The translations under genes were made by a program, and so were the position numbers. Shown here piece by piece: positions 24,655 through 31,913 of a stretch of DNA of 36,684 bases. This stretch comes from Andeanibacterium sp035497315. Its GTDB lineage: Bacteria; Pseudomonadota; Alphaproteobacteria; Sphingomonadales; Sphingomonadaceae. The notes beneath the pieces are model-generated. The model was not told where the DNA came from and ran no database searches. It worked only from the letters and a program-made list of their open reading frames with translations. Every line of letters starts with the position of its first letter. The stretch's first letter is position 1. The DNA is taken from assembly GCA_035497315.1 (NCBI GenBank), contig DATJDU010000015.1:1-36684 (forward strand). The letters run 5' to 3'.

Positions 24655-25548
24655 TCAGGCGCTTCTTTCCGGGTCCAGTCCGGCGTCACCTTCCACCACC
24701 TTGGCCATGGCGGTGAAATCCGCATCCTGCCCGTAATCGGCAAGGGCCCGCTCCAGATATCCGCGCACCACCTGCCCCAGTTGCAATGGCACGCCCATGG
24801 CCTCAGCCTCCTCCAGCAGCAGGTTCGTGTCCTTCAGGCTCAGCGCGGCGGCGAAGCCGAAATCGAAAGTGCGGGGCAGCACCGATCGCGGCCATTTGTC
24901 GCGCGTGGCGGAATTGATGCCGGTGCCGCTGTTAAGCACCTCGATCATGCGGGCAGGGTCCAGCCCGGCCTTGATCCCCATGGCCATGCCTTCGGAAGTA
25001 ACGCCGATGGCCACCGCGCCCAGCAGATTGTTCACCAGCTTCATCACCTGCCCGGCGCCGGGCGTTTCGCCCATGTAGAAGGGCTTGCCCATCAACTGGA
25101 GCAGGGGGAGGATTTCGTCATATTGCGCCTGCGGGCCGCCGGCCATGATCGCCAGTGTGCCGTCCTTCGCGCCCTTGATCCCGCCGGATACGGGAGCGTC
25201 GATGCTGGCGATCCCCCTGGCAGACAATGCGGCGTCCAGTTCCTGCGCAAGGCGCGGGCCCGAAGTGGAAAGATCGCAGACGATCTTCACCCTGTTGCCT
25301 TCCGCCACTCCGCCGGGACCGAGGATCGCCGTGCGCACGATGGGCGGTGTGGGCAGGCTGGCGAACACAATGTCGCATTCGTCGCCCAGCGCTCTGGCCG
25401 ATCCGGCGGCTTCCGCCCCCTGCGCCACCAGAGCGGCGACGGCTTCGGGCGAGACGTCATGCACCAGAAGCCGGTCTGCATGGCCGATGAGGTTGGCCGC
25501 CATATTGGCGCCCATGCGGCCAAGGCCGATGAAACCGACAATGCTCAT
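24655..25548 (-). CDS. NAD(P)-dependent beta-hydroxyacid dehydrogenase (HIBADH family)
   Basis: A 297-aa member of the 3-hydroxyisobutyrate dehydrogenase/tartronate semialdehyde reductase family. The Rossmann motif GFIGLGRMGANMA opens the protein. The substrate-binding DAPVSGGIKGAKDG stretch lies near residue 115, and the catalytic Lys is in GQVMKLVNNLL. It oxidises a beta-hydroxy acid to a semialdehyde or runs the reverse. The start at 25548 overlaps the stop of the lactonase-like gene (ATGA), so its substrate may be the hydroxy acid that gene releases. The much longer open frame upstream is not used, because the Rossmann fold begins at this Met. Confidence 0.92.
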   Translation of the reverse strand: MSIVGFIGLGRMGANMAANLIGHADRLLVHDVSPEAVAALVAQGAEAAGSARALGDECDIVFASLPTPPIVRTAILGPGGVAEGNRVKIVCDLSTSGPRLAQELDAALSARGIASIDAPVSGGIKGAKDGTLAIMAGGPQAQYDEILPLLQLMGKPFYMGETPGAGQVMKLVNNLLGAVAIGVTSEGMAMGIKAGLDPARMIEVLNSGTGINSATRDKWPRSVLPRTFDFGFAAALSLKDTNLLLEEAEAMGVPLQLGQVVRGYLERALADYGQDADFTAMAKVVEGDAGLDPERSA

Positions 25549-26354
25549 AGAAACTCCGAAACGGGTTTGTGCGGAGCCAGATCCACGCGGGCGATGCCGT
25601 TTTCCGAAGGGAAACAGGCCAGCACCAGCGGGTCGTGGCCGGGAATGAGATGATCGAGCGATCCGCCCGCCAGTTCCAGCGCGCGGGCCTGCGCGGCGCG
25701 ATATTGCGGTTCGTCGATAAAGATCGGGAAGGGCAGCTTGCGGGCGATATTGGCGTAAAGATGCGCCGCATCGCTGGCGAGGACGACCGTGCCGCGCACC
25801 GTCTCGCAGCAGACCACCATCAGCCCCGCCGTGTGGCCGGGACACAGGCGCAGCGCGATGCCGGGGGCGAATTCGCTGTCGCCGGCATGGAACACCACCC
25901 GGTCCGCATAGAGCTTGCGCACCAGCTGGGTGACCGGCTCCCCATCGAAAGGCGCGCGAATATCGTGGTCGCACATGGCACGGCTGGTGGCGAAGGCGAG
26001 TTCGGCATCCTGCACGTGGAAATGGGCATTGGGGAATGCGCCCAGCGATCCCGCGTGATCGTAATGCAGATGGGTGAGGATCACATGCTCCACCAGCAAA
26101 TGATCGATCCCGGCATCGCGCAGTGCTTCGGCCACCGGGCGGATCAGCGTGCGCCCACGCGCCACGGCCGCTGCCTCGCCAAAGCCGGTATCGACGATCA
26201 CGGGCGGATGGCCTTCCCGGTGGATCGCCCAGACATAATAGTCGAGCGGCATCGGCAGATCGTGATCGTCCACCGGCAGCGTGAAATTGGCTGCTGCCTT
26301 GCGCTCGTGCCGGGCATAAAGGATCGCGTCGATGCGGGTGACGGGGGCGGTCAT
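25545..26354 (-). CDS. Metallo-beta-lactamase-fold hydrolase, lactonase-like, first copy
   Basis: A 269-aa MBL-fold enzyme. The zinc motif is THLHYDHAG (HxHxDH), with further ligands in CPGHTAG, ASDAAH and the late IPGHDP. Size and layout match the N-acyl-homoserine-lactonase (AttM/AiiA) branch, so hydrolysis of a lactone is likely. In this context the substrate is probably a pathway lactone rather than a quorum signal, though quorum quenching cannot be excluded. It overlaps the beta-hydroxyacid dehydrogenase gene. A 98-bp repeat separates it from the P450 gene upstream. Confidence 0.9.
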   Translation of the reverse strand: MTAPVTRIDAILYARHERKAAANFTLPVDDHDLPMPLDYYVWAIHREGHPPVIVDTGFGEAAAVARGRTLIRPVAEALRDAGIDHLLVEHVILTHLHYDHAGSLGAFPNAHFHVQDAELAFATSRAMCDHDIRAPFDGEPVTQLVRKLYADRVVFHAGDSEFAPGIALRLCPGHTAGLMVVCCETVRGTVVLASDAAHLYANIARKLPFPIFIDEPQYRAAQARALELAGGSLDHLIPGHDPLVLACFPSENGIARVDLAPHKPVSEFL

Positions 26355-26382
26355 GGGGCGATCATATCCTGTTCGTCACTCT

Positions 26383-26480
26383 TCGTCATGGCGACCCCGG
26401 CCTCGTGCCGGGGGACGCAATCCAGAACCCAGCGCGCGGCGCTGTGGATTGCCGCGGGCCTTCGGCCCTCGCAATGACGA
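26383..26480. repeat. 98-bp multi-hairpin inverted repeat element
   Basis: The ends TCGTCATGGCGA (26383-26394) and TCGCAATGACGA (26469-26480) pair in 11 of 12 positions. Inside are CCCCGG...CCGGGG (about 26395-26413), GCAATCCA...TGGATTGC (26417-26424 with 26445-26452, enclosing AGCGC...GCGCT) and GGGCC-TTC-GGCCC (26456-26468). The whole can fold as a cloverleaf. It encodes no protein and is a non-autonomous, REP/MITE-like element located between P450 and metallo-hydrolase genes of the same strand. Confidence 0.8.
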
Positions 26481-26489
26481 GGGTGGGGC

Positions 26490-27671
26490 TCACGCAAACT
26501 TCAGCCGCACCGGCTGGCGGATCGGGCCGTGGCCGACGGTCGTCATCCAGGGCTCGTAAGACCCGGCCAGTTCGAAGCCTTCCACCTCGCGCACGATGGT
26601 GCCGAGCAGCGCCTGCGCTTCCATCTGCGCCAGCACGCGGCCCACGCAGCCATGCACGCCATAACCCCAGCCGAGCGAATGCCTGGTATCGCGCTCCAGC
26701 CTGTATTCCTCAGGCGCGTCCCAGAAGCGCGGATCGCGATTGGCGGCGGCGAACATCAGCCCGCAGCGCGTGCCGGCGGGGATCAGGATGTCGTCCACTT
26801 CCACATCCTTCACCGCCATGCGCCCGGCCATGCGGCTGGGGCTGTCCCAGCGCAGGCTTTCATCGAAGGCATTGCGCAGCAGCTTCGGATCGGCGCGCAG
26901 CTTCTCATATTCGCCGGGGAACATGGCCCAGGCACGGATGGCATTGGCCATGGTGAGATAGGTCGTATCCGCCCCCGCGCTCAGCACCGTCTGCAACAGC
27001 AGCTTGGCTTCGGCCAGAGTGACCTGGCCTCTATCGGCGGCGCGGAAGAATTCCGCCCCAATTCCTTCCGGGTCGATCGCGTCACGATCGCAAGTGCGTT
27101 CGAGCCATTCGAGCACGCCGGAAAAATCGGCCTGCATAGCCTCGTCGAACAGTTCTCCCGGCGGGCCCATCGTGGCCCAGACCATTTGGGAAAAGCCGTG
27201 CATATGGTGCCGCCCTTCCTGCGGCAGGCCCAGAATGTCGGGCAGCACGCGGAAGATATAGGCCTGGGTGATGTCGCCCACGGCGTCCACCACTTCGCCT
27301 TCCTTCGCGCGGAGCTCGTCCACGAATTCCTGCGCGGCGCCCTCGAAGATCACCTTCACCCGCTCCAGCGCGCGGGGGGAAAGGGCATCGGCCACCACCT
27401 TGCGCACCTGCGTGTGGCGCGGCGGATCGTCGGTCAGGAGGATTTCAGGCCGGGGCGAGTTGGGATCGTGCCACGGGCGCGAGGTGGAAGAGAAAGTCTG
27501 CCAGTCGAGCAGGCCCTTCGTCACATGCTCGTGCCGGGCGATCATCACCACGCCATCGTGCAGCCGCACGGCCGGGGCGAACTCGCGCAGGGCATCGTCC
27601 ACCTCGCGCGCATTGCGCACGGCATCGGGGGTGAAGATGTCGAGCGGATAATCGGGGATCGTGCGCGCCAT
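26490..27671 (-). CDS. Cytochrome P450
   Basis: A 393-aa soluble bacterial P450. The heme-binding signature is GWGYGVHGCVG with Cys342 as the axial ligand. The I-helix oxygen motif is SAGADTT, and the ExxR pair of the K helix lies in DESLR. DPPRHTQVRKVV is the conserved stretch before the C helix. General look and length are near CYP199-like enzymes acting on substituted aromatic acids, but subfamily assignment is not secure. It hydroxylates or O-dealkylates using a ferredoxin; no ferredoxin or reductase gene is in the window. It follows the second MBL gene by 1 bp and so is in the GMC-MBL-P450 operon. Confidence 0.94.
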   Translation of the reverse strand: MARTIPDYPLDIFTPDAVRNAREVDDALREFAPAVRLHDGVVMIARHEHVTKGLLDWQTFSSTSRPWHDPNSPRPEILLTDDPPRHTQVRKVVADALSPRALERVKVIFEGAAQEFVDELRAKEGEVVDAVGDITQAYIFRVLPDILGLPQEGRHHMHGFSQMVWATMGPPGELFDEAMQADFSGVLEWLERTCDRDAIDPEGIGAEFFRAADRGQVTLAEAKLLLQTVLSAGADTTYLTMANAIRAWAMFPGEYEKLRADPKLLRNAFDESLRWDSPSRMAGRMAVKDVEVDDILIPAGTRCGLMFAAANRDPRFWDAPEEYRLERDTRHSLGWGYGVHGCVGRVLAQMEAQALLGTIVREVEGFELAGSYEPWMTTVGHGPIRQPVRLKFA

Positions 27672-27672
27672 C

Positions 27673-28563
27673 CTACAGCCCCAGTCCCTTGAACCAGCGC
27701 TCGCCTTTGGCGTCGGTGGTGAAATGCCCGGCGGTGGGATCGGCGAAATGGGCGCCGATGATCAGCACGCCGCTATCGGTATATTTCTCGGCAAAGCGTA
27801 CCCGGCTGGCGCGCCCTGCATCCTTGTCCATGTCGAAGGTCGCGTCGCGCTGCGGCATGGCGCATTGCATCGGGTGGTGCATCAGGTCGCCGGTGATGAC
27901 CGCCCGCTCGCCATTCGATTCGATGCAGACATGCACATGGCCCGGCGTGTGGCCGTGGCTGGGTTCGCAATAGAGCTCCTCGCAGATGCGGTGATCGGCT
28001 TCGATGAAATCCGCCATGCCCGCCGCCACGATAGGATCGACACATTCGATCATGTGGCCCGGGTGGTGGATGCCGTCATTACGGATGTCCTTCCATGCCT
28101 CGAACTCGGTCTTGCCGAACAGATAGCGGGCATTGGGGAAGGTCGGTCGGAACTCGCCCGTTTCCGGGTCCTTGTAGGTGTTCCAGCCGACATGGTCGAA
28201 ATGCAGGTGCGTGCACATCACGATGTCCACATCGTGCCGGTCCACGCCAAGGCTCTCCAGATCCTGCATGAAGCCTTCGGGCAGGTTGGTGAACACATCG
28301 AACTGCCGGTCGCGCCCGGCGCCGATGCAGCTGTCCACCACGATGGTCTTCGTCGGCGTCTGCACCACGAAGCCCTGAAAGTTCATCCGCTGCTGGCCTT
28401 CGGGCGTGGCGTAATGCGGGTGCAGCCATTCCAGCGCGATCACTTCCTCGGGCGTCGCATCGGGCATGGTCATGTTGATGTTATCGCGAAAGTCCCACAC
28501 TTCCACGATCCGGCTGACGATGACGTCGCCCACCTGCCAGCTTTTGACGTGTTCCTTCGCCAT
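27673..28563 (-). CDS. Metallo-beta-lactamase-fold hydrolase, second copy
   Basis: A 296-aa MBL-fold enzyme. The zinc motif THLHFDHVGW gives HxHxDH, with other ligands in HGHTPGHVH, ITGDLMHH and IIGAHFADP. It differs from the neighbour at 25545 in length and has an extended N-terminus (VGDVIVSRIVEVWDF, PEGQQRMNFQGFVVQ) as in larger lactonase or organophosphate-hydrolase-like branches. ATG 28563 is preferred over the longer frame because the fold begins there. It is 14 bp behind the GMC gene and 1 bp ahead of the P450. It probably hydrolyses an ester or lactone. Confidence 0.9.
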   Translation of the reverse strand: MAKEHVKSWQVGDVIVSRIVEVWDFRDNINMTMPDATPEEVIALEWLHPHYATPEGQQRMNFQGFVVQTPTKTIVVDSCIGAGRDRQFDVFTNLPEGFMQDLESLGVDRHDVDIVMCTHLHFDHVGWNTYKDPETGEFRPTFPNARYLFGKTEFEAWKDIRNDGIHHPGHMIECVDPIVAAGMADFIEADHRICEELYCEPSHGHTPGHVHVCIESNGERAVITGDLMHHPMQCAMPQRDATFDMDKDAGRASRVRFAEKYTDSGVLIIGAHFADPTAGHFTTDAKGERWFKGLGL

Positions 28564-28577
28564 GGTTTGCCCTCTCC

Positions 28578-30263
28578 TCAGGCGGCTTTCTTCTTCGAAC
28601 GGGGTGCCGCCTTCTTCGGGGCGGTCTTGCATCGGGCGACCGATTCCGGCGGCAGCTCGGCGGCCGGAAGGGCGGGTTTGCCCAGGATGAAATCGGCCGC
28701 GCGCTCGGCAATCATCACGCAGGGGGCATTGGTGTTGCCGCCGATGATGCTGGGCATCACGCTGGCATCGGCAATGCGCAGCCCGGCAATGCCATTGAAG
28801 CGCAATTGCGGATCGACCACCGCTTGCTTGTCGCTGCCCATGCGGCAGGTGCCGACCGGATGGTGCACGGTGTAGCCGGTGCTGCGAATATAGGCGTCGA
28901 TCTCCGCATCGCTCTGCACTTCCGGCCCGGGCGCCACTTCCACCCCGCCGAAACGGGCGAAGGCGTCGCTGGCGAAGACCTTGCGCGCGATCTTTATCGC
29001 GCGGATCAGGCAGTCGATTTCCCCATCCTCGGCCAGCAGGCGCGGGTCGATCACGGGAGCGGCGGCGGGATCGGGGCTGGCCAGCCGCAAGCTGCCGCGC
29101 GCCTTGGGATAAAGCGAGACCGGGCTGATCGCGTAGCCATGGCCGACCGGGAAGGGAATCTTCGTGGTCAGGCGCTTGGCCGGCTGGAACACGAACTGCA
29201 CGTCCGGCCGGGCCAGCGCAGGATCGGTGCGCAGGAAGGCCACGCTCTCGAACACATTGCCCGCCAGCGGCCCCGTGCGGGTGAGGATGTACTGGAAGAG
29301 CTGGAAGATGTCGCGCGGCAGGGCGGGCAGCGACAGGCCATAAGATGTGGTGTTCGCCGTTTCCATATGGACGGGGGAGGCGACATGATCGTGGTAATTG
29401 GCGCCGACGCCAGCCACGTCCTTCACGGCTTCGATGCCCATTTCCTGCAGATGAGCGCCCGGCCCGATGCCGGACAGCAGCAGTATCTGCGGCGTCTGCA
29501 CCGCGCCCGCGCACAGCACCACCTCATGCCGGGCGCGCACCACCCGCCCGTCGAGCAGTTCCACGCCAATGGCGCGCGCCTCCTCTACCAGCACGCGGCG
29601 CACCGGGGCGCCGGTCTGCACATGCACGTTCCCGCGCTTCAGGGCCGGGCGCAGCATGTTGATCGACGTGCTTTCCCGCCGCCCTGCGCGCATCAGGCCC
29701 TGCCGGCGGCCGTATCCTTCGGAATTGGCGCCGTTGAAATCGGGGCAGGCGGGGAATTGCAGCGAGGCAAGCCCGTCCATGAAGGCGTAGTTCAGCGGGT
29801 TGGGATTATCGACCAGTTTGACGTTGATCGGCCCGCCCTTGCCGTGGAACACGCTGGCCGGGAAATTCTCGTTATTCTCGGTGCGGGTGAAATAGGGCAG
29901 CACTTCCGCATAGGACCAGCCGGTGGCCCCGCTATCTGCCCAATCGTCATAATCGGTGGGATGGCCACGAAAATAGACCATGCCGTTGATGCTGCCCGAT
30001 CCGCCCAGCACTTTGCCGCGCGGCACGAGGATCGGCCGCCCCGCCATGCCCGGCTGCGGCACCGTAGCGAAGTTCCAGTTGAGCGATTTCGTGTGGATCG
30101 CCGCCGCCACGAAGCTGGGTACATGGATGAAGGGATGGCTATCGGCCCCGCCGGCTTCCAGCAGGCAGGTGGTGCGATCCTCCCGTTCCCCCAGCCGCGC
30201 CGCCAGCGCCGCGCCGGACGTGCCGCCGCCCACAATCACGTAATCGAATTCGGCAACGCTCAT
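28578..30263 (-). CDS. GMC-family FAD-dependent alcohol dehydrogenase/oxidase
   Basis: About 561 aa, like choline dehydrogenase and related glucose-methanol-choline enzymes. The FAD site is VIVGGGTSGAALAARL, the first GMC signature includes PRGKVLGGSGSINGM, and the active-site end reads GYTVHHPVGTCRMG followed by GGNTNAPCVMIAERAAD. It oxidises a primary or secondary alcohol. ATG 30263 is chosen because GGGAGAG lies nine bases upstream. The C-terminus carries an unusual Lys/Ala/Pro-rich tail (KKAAPRSKKKAA). It begins the GMC-MBL-P450 operon and would act on a hydroxylated or ether substrate. Confidence 0.93.
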   Translation of the reverse strand: MSVAEFDYVIVGGGTSGAALAARLGEREDRTTCLLEAGGADSHPFIHVPSFVAAAIHTKSLNWNFATVPQPGMAGRPILVPRGKVLGGSGSINGMVYFRGHPTDYDDWADSGATGWSYAEVLPYFTRTENNENFPASVFHGKGGPINVKLVDNPNPLNYAFMDGLASLQFPACPDFNGANSEGYGRRQGLMRAGRRESTSINMLRPALKRGNVHVQTGAPVRRVLVEEARAIGVELLDGRVVRARHEVVLCAGAVQTPQILLLSGIGPGAHLQEMGIEAVKDVAGVGANYHDHVASPVHMETANTTSYGLSLPALPRDIFQLFQYILTRTGPLAGNVFESVAFLRTDPALARPDVQFVFQPAKRLTTKIPFPVGHGYAISPVSLYPKARGSLRLASPDPAAAPVIDPRLLAEDGEIDCLIRAIKIARKVFASDAFARFGGVEVAPGPEVQSDAEIDAYIRSTGYTVHHPVGTCRMGSDKQAVVDPQLRFNGIAGLRIADASVMPSIIGGNTNAPCVMIAERAADFILGKPALPAAELPPESVARCKTAPKKAAPRSKKKAA

Positions 30264-30363
30264 CCCGCGTATCTCTCCCATTATGGGGGAGGGGATAGAC
30301 CGGGCTGCGGCTCAGCGGCTTGGCGGGGTGCGAAGAAGGGTTGCCGGGGGGCGAAGGGCTGGT

Positions 30364-30387
30364 GTCACCCCGGACTTGTTCCGGGGT
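30364..30387. repeat. Stem-loop repeat, CCGG-rich family, copy 3
   Basis: ACCCCGGA (30367-30374) pairs with TCCGGGGT (30380-30387) around CTTGT; GTC precedes the stem. It shares the GTCACCCCGGA wording with copy 1 (23551-23577) and the CCCCGG/CCGGGG arm of the 98-bp element. It sits in the 188-bp gap between the low-GC gene and the GMC gene. No T-run follows on either strand, so it is not an obvious terminator. Confidence 0.6.
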
Positions 30388-30451
30388 CCAGCTGCCTTCA
30401 CTGACCGAGCATGCGCCCCTTCGAACCCTGCGTGTATATTATGGCGCGCCA

Positions 30452-31033
30452 CTAACGCTTGAATATGTCCCCAATCCTTTTGAAAATCTCAGAATGATGG
30501 AGCTTGATGCCCATATAGGTGAGTTCTCCGCTAATAACGGGCCGTCCTTCATTGGTCTTTAGGAGCTTGGTTGGAGAAAAATCCGATAAGTCGGAAGATT
30601 TGGATACCTCTTCTACGACACGTCTAAGCAGGGACTTTAATTCAGGCACGGTGCGACAATGTTCACGCAAGCTTAGGAGAACCCAAGGAACGTCACTGTC
30701 CTCTGAATATGGCTGAGATGGCTCGCGCTGGAAATGTTGCGGTGGAAGTGTGCATATTAGGATGGCGGGACATACTTCTGATGCATCCACGCCAAACACG
30801 TTATGCCAAGAGAGCACCTCGTCAGCGAAATCGATATTTTTCACAGATGAAACTGCGACTGCGTTACCCAATTCTGAAAAATGCTCCTCCATATGCGGAA
30901 TCTCTTCTAAGAGCGCCTGCATAATGTCATCTTCGATATTGTAGTAATTTAGGAAGTATATGAAGTATCCAATGCCTTGGATCTGAGGGGCATTCGCCAC
31001 AACTTGAGCAACAGACGATACGTGTAGTCCCAT
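30452..31033 (-). CDS. Unknown low-GC protein (193 aa), probably acquired
   Basis: I recognise no family. The sequence is soluble-looking, with acidic helices (NIEDDIMQALLEEIPHMEEHF), a short hydrophobic strand (CPAILICTLPP) and a C-terminal helical region rich in Glu, Lys and Ser. Base composition is far lower in GC than its neighbours: the line 30541-30600 counts 27 G/C of 60. Its codons also use many A/T-ending forms that are rare elsewhere here. AGGAGG lies seven to eight bases before ATG 31033, inside the last codons of the upstream citryl-CoA-lyase-like gene, whose TAG directly abuts this ATG. That gives translational coupling. It is a likely recent insertion of cargo unrelated to catabolism. 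Confidence 0.75.
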   Translation of the reverse strand: MGLHVSSVAQVVANAPQIQGIGYFIYFLNYYNIEDDIMQALLEEIPHMEEHFSELGNAVAVSSVKNIDFADEVLSWHNVFGVDASEVCPAILICTLPPQHFQREPSQPYSEDSDVPWVLLSLREHCRTVPELKSLLRRVVEEVSKSSDLSDFSPTKLLKTNEGRPVISGELTYMGIKLHHSEIFKRIGDIFKR

Positions 31034-31846
31034 CTAATATCCTCCTGCAGATTCGTTTGATAGCCACGCCCCATCATACTCAATCCCCTCCGCCGCCTTG
31101 CCGGACAGGATGAAGCCGATGGGCCGCTGTGCCTCTTCGGTCAGATGGCCGATCAGTCCCGCCGTGCGGCAGAGCAGGCCGATGCCCTTCAGTGCCGCCA
31201 GCGGGAAGCCGACATCCAGCATGATCGCCGGGATCGGGCCATTGACGTTCACCGGCAGGCTGCGGCCGATGGTTTCGGGCAGGGCGGCCTGCAATGCGCG
31301 CATCATCGCCACATGGTCGCCGGAAACGCCGCGCTGGTCGGCCAGATCGAGCAGCAGATTGGCGCGCGGATCGCCGTCCGAATGTTGGGGGTGGCCGAAG
31401 CCGGGGATGGCCTTGGTCGTCTGGCGCAGGCGAGTGATGTTGCGCAGGGCCACGGCGTTGATGTCGTCCCCGCTTTCCCGCCAGTCCGCCACGCAATCGG
31501 CATAGAAGCGGCCCGCCACTTCCGCGCTGCCCAGCACTACCGATCCGCAGCCCAGCAGCCCGGCGGCAACCGCTCCCTGCAAGGCCTCGGGCGCGGCGGC
31601 ATAGGTCATGCGCGCGGCGACCACGCTGGGCACCAGCCCATGTTCCGCAAGCGCGCAGAGCACGGCATTGGCGAAGAACAGCTGGTCCTCATTCGGCTCC
31701 ACGCCCGTCACCAGAAACCAGAAATAGCTGGTGAAGTCCGTCTTGCCGATGATCTCCCCCACCAGGTCCTTGCCGCGCACGGTGATGCTGTCGGCATCGG
31801 AGGTGCAGATGGCAGTGAAGGGGGCGTCCTGTTTGCCGATGCGCAT
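31034..31846 (-). CDS. Citryl-CoA-lyase-like protein (citrate synthase family)
   Basis: A 270-aa protein of the citrate synthase superfamily, well short of the roughly 430 aa of true citrate synthase, which fits the citryl-CoA lyase-like branch. The key His motif is GFGHPQH (149-155), with another His in LAEHGLVPS and family stretches such as GKTDFTSYFWFLVTG and IGRSLPVNVNGPIPAI. It would catalyse aldol-type (retro-Claisen) cleavage or condensation of a CoA thioester. It diverges from a CaiB-type CoA-transferase across 67 bp, a natural partner that would make the CoA substrate. The last dozen residues (GAWLSNESAGGY) lie in low-GC DNA continuous with the next gene, so the C-terminus may have been replaced. 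Confidence 0.82.
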   Translation of the reverse strand: MRIGKQDAPFTAICTSDADSITVRGKDLVGEIIGKTDFTSYFWFLVTGVEPNEDQLFFANAVLCALAEHGLVPSVVAARMTYAAAPEALQGAVAAGLLGCGSVVLGSAEVAGRFYADCVADWRESGDDINAVALRNITRLRQTTKAIPGFGHPQHSDGDPRANLLLDLADQRGVSGDHVAMMRALQAALPETIGRSLPVNVNGPIPAIMLDVGFPLAALKGIGLLCRTAGLIGHLTEEAQRPIGFILSGKAAEGIEYDGAWLSNESAGGY

Positions 31847-31913
31847 AGTCTCTCTCCTTGCTGGTGCTATCCGCCGCTGCCTATAGCTGCGTCAAGTTTG
31901 GGAGAGATGCACA
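31847..31913. promoter_or_regulatory. Divergent promoter region, lyase-like gene / CoA-transferase
   Basis: The 67-bp gap must carry both 5' signals. A GGGAGAG precedes the CoA-transferase ATG by about eight bases, and AAGGAGAGA precedes the lyase start on the other strand. There is too little room to place two separate full promoters without overlap, so the two genes may be co-regulated. Confidence 0.45.
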
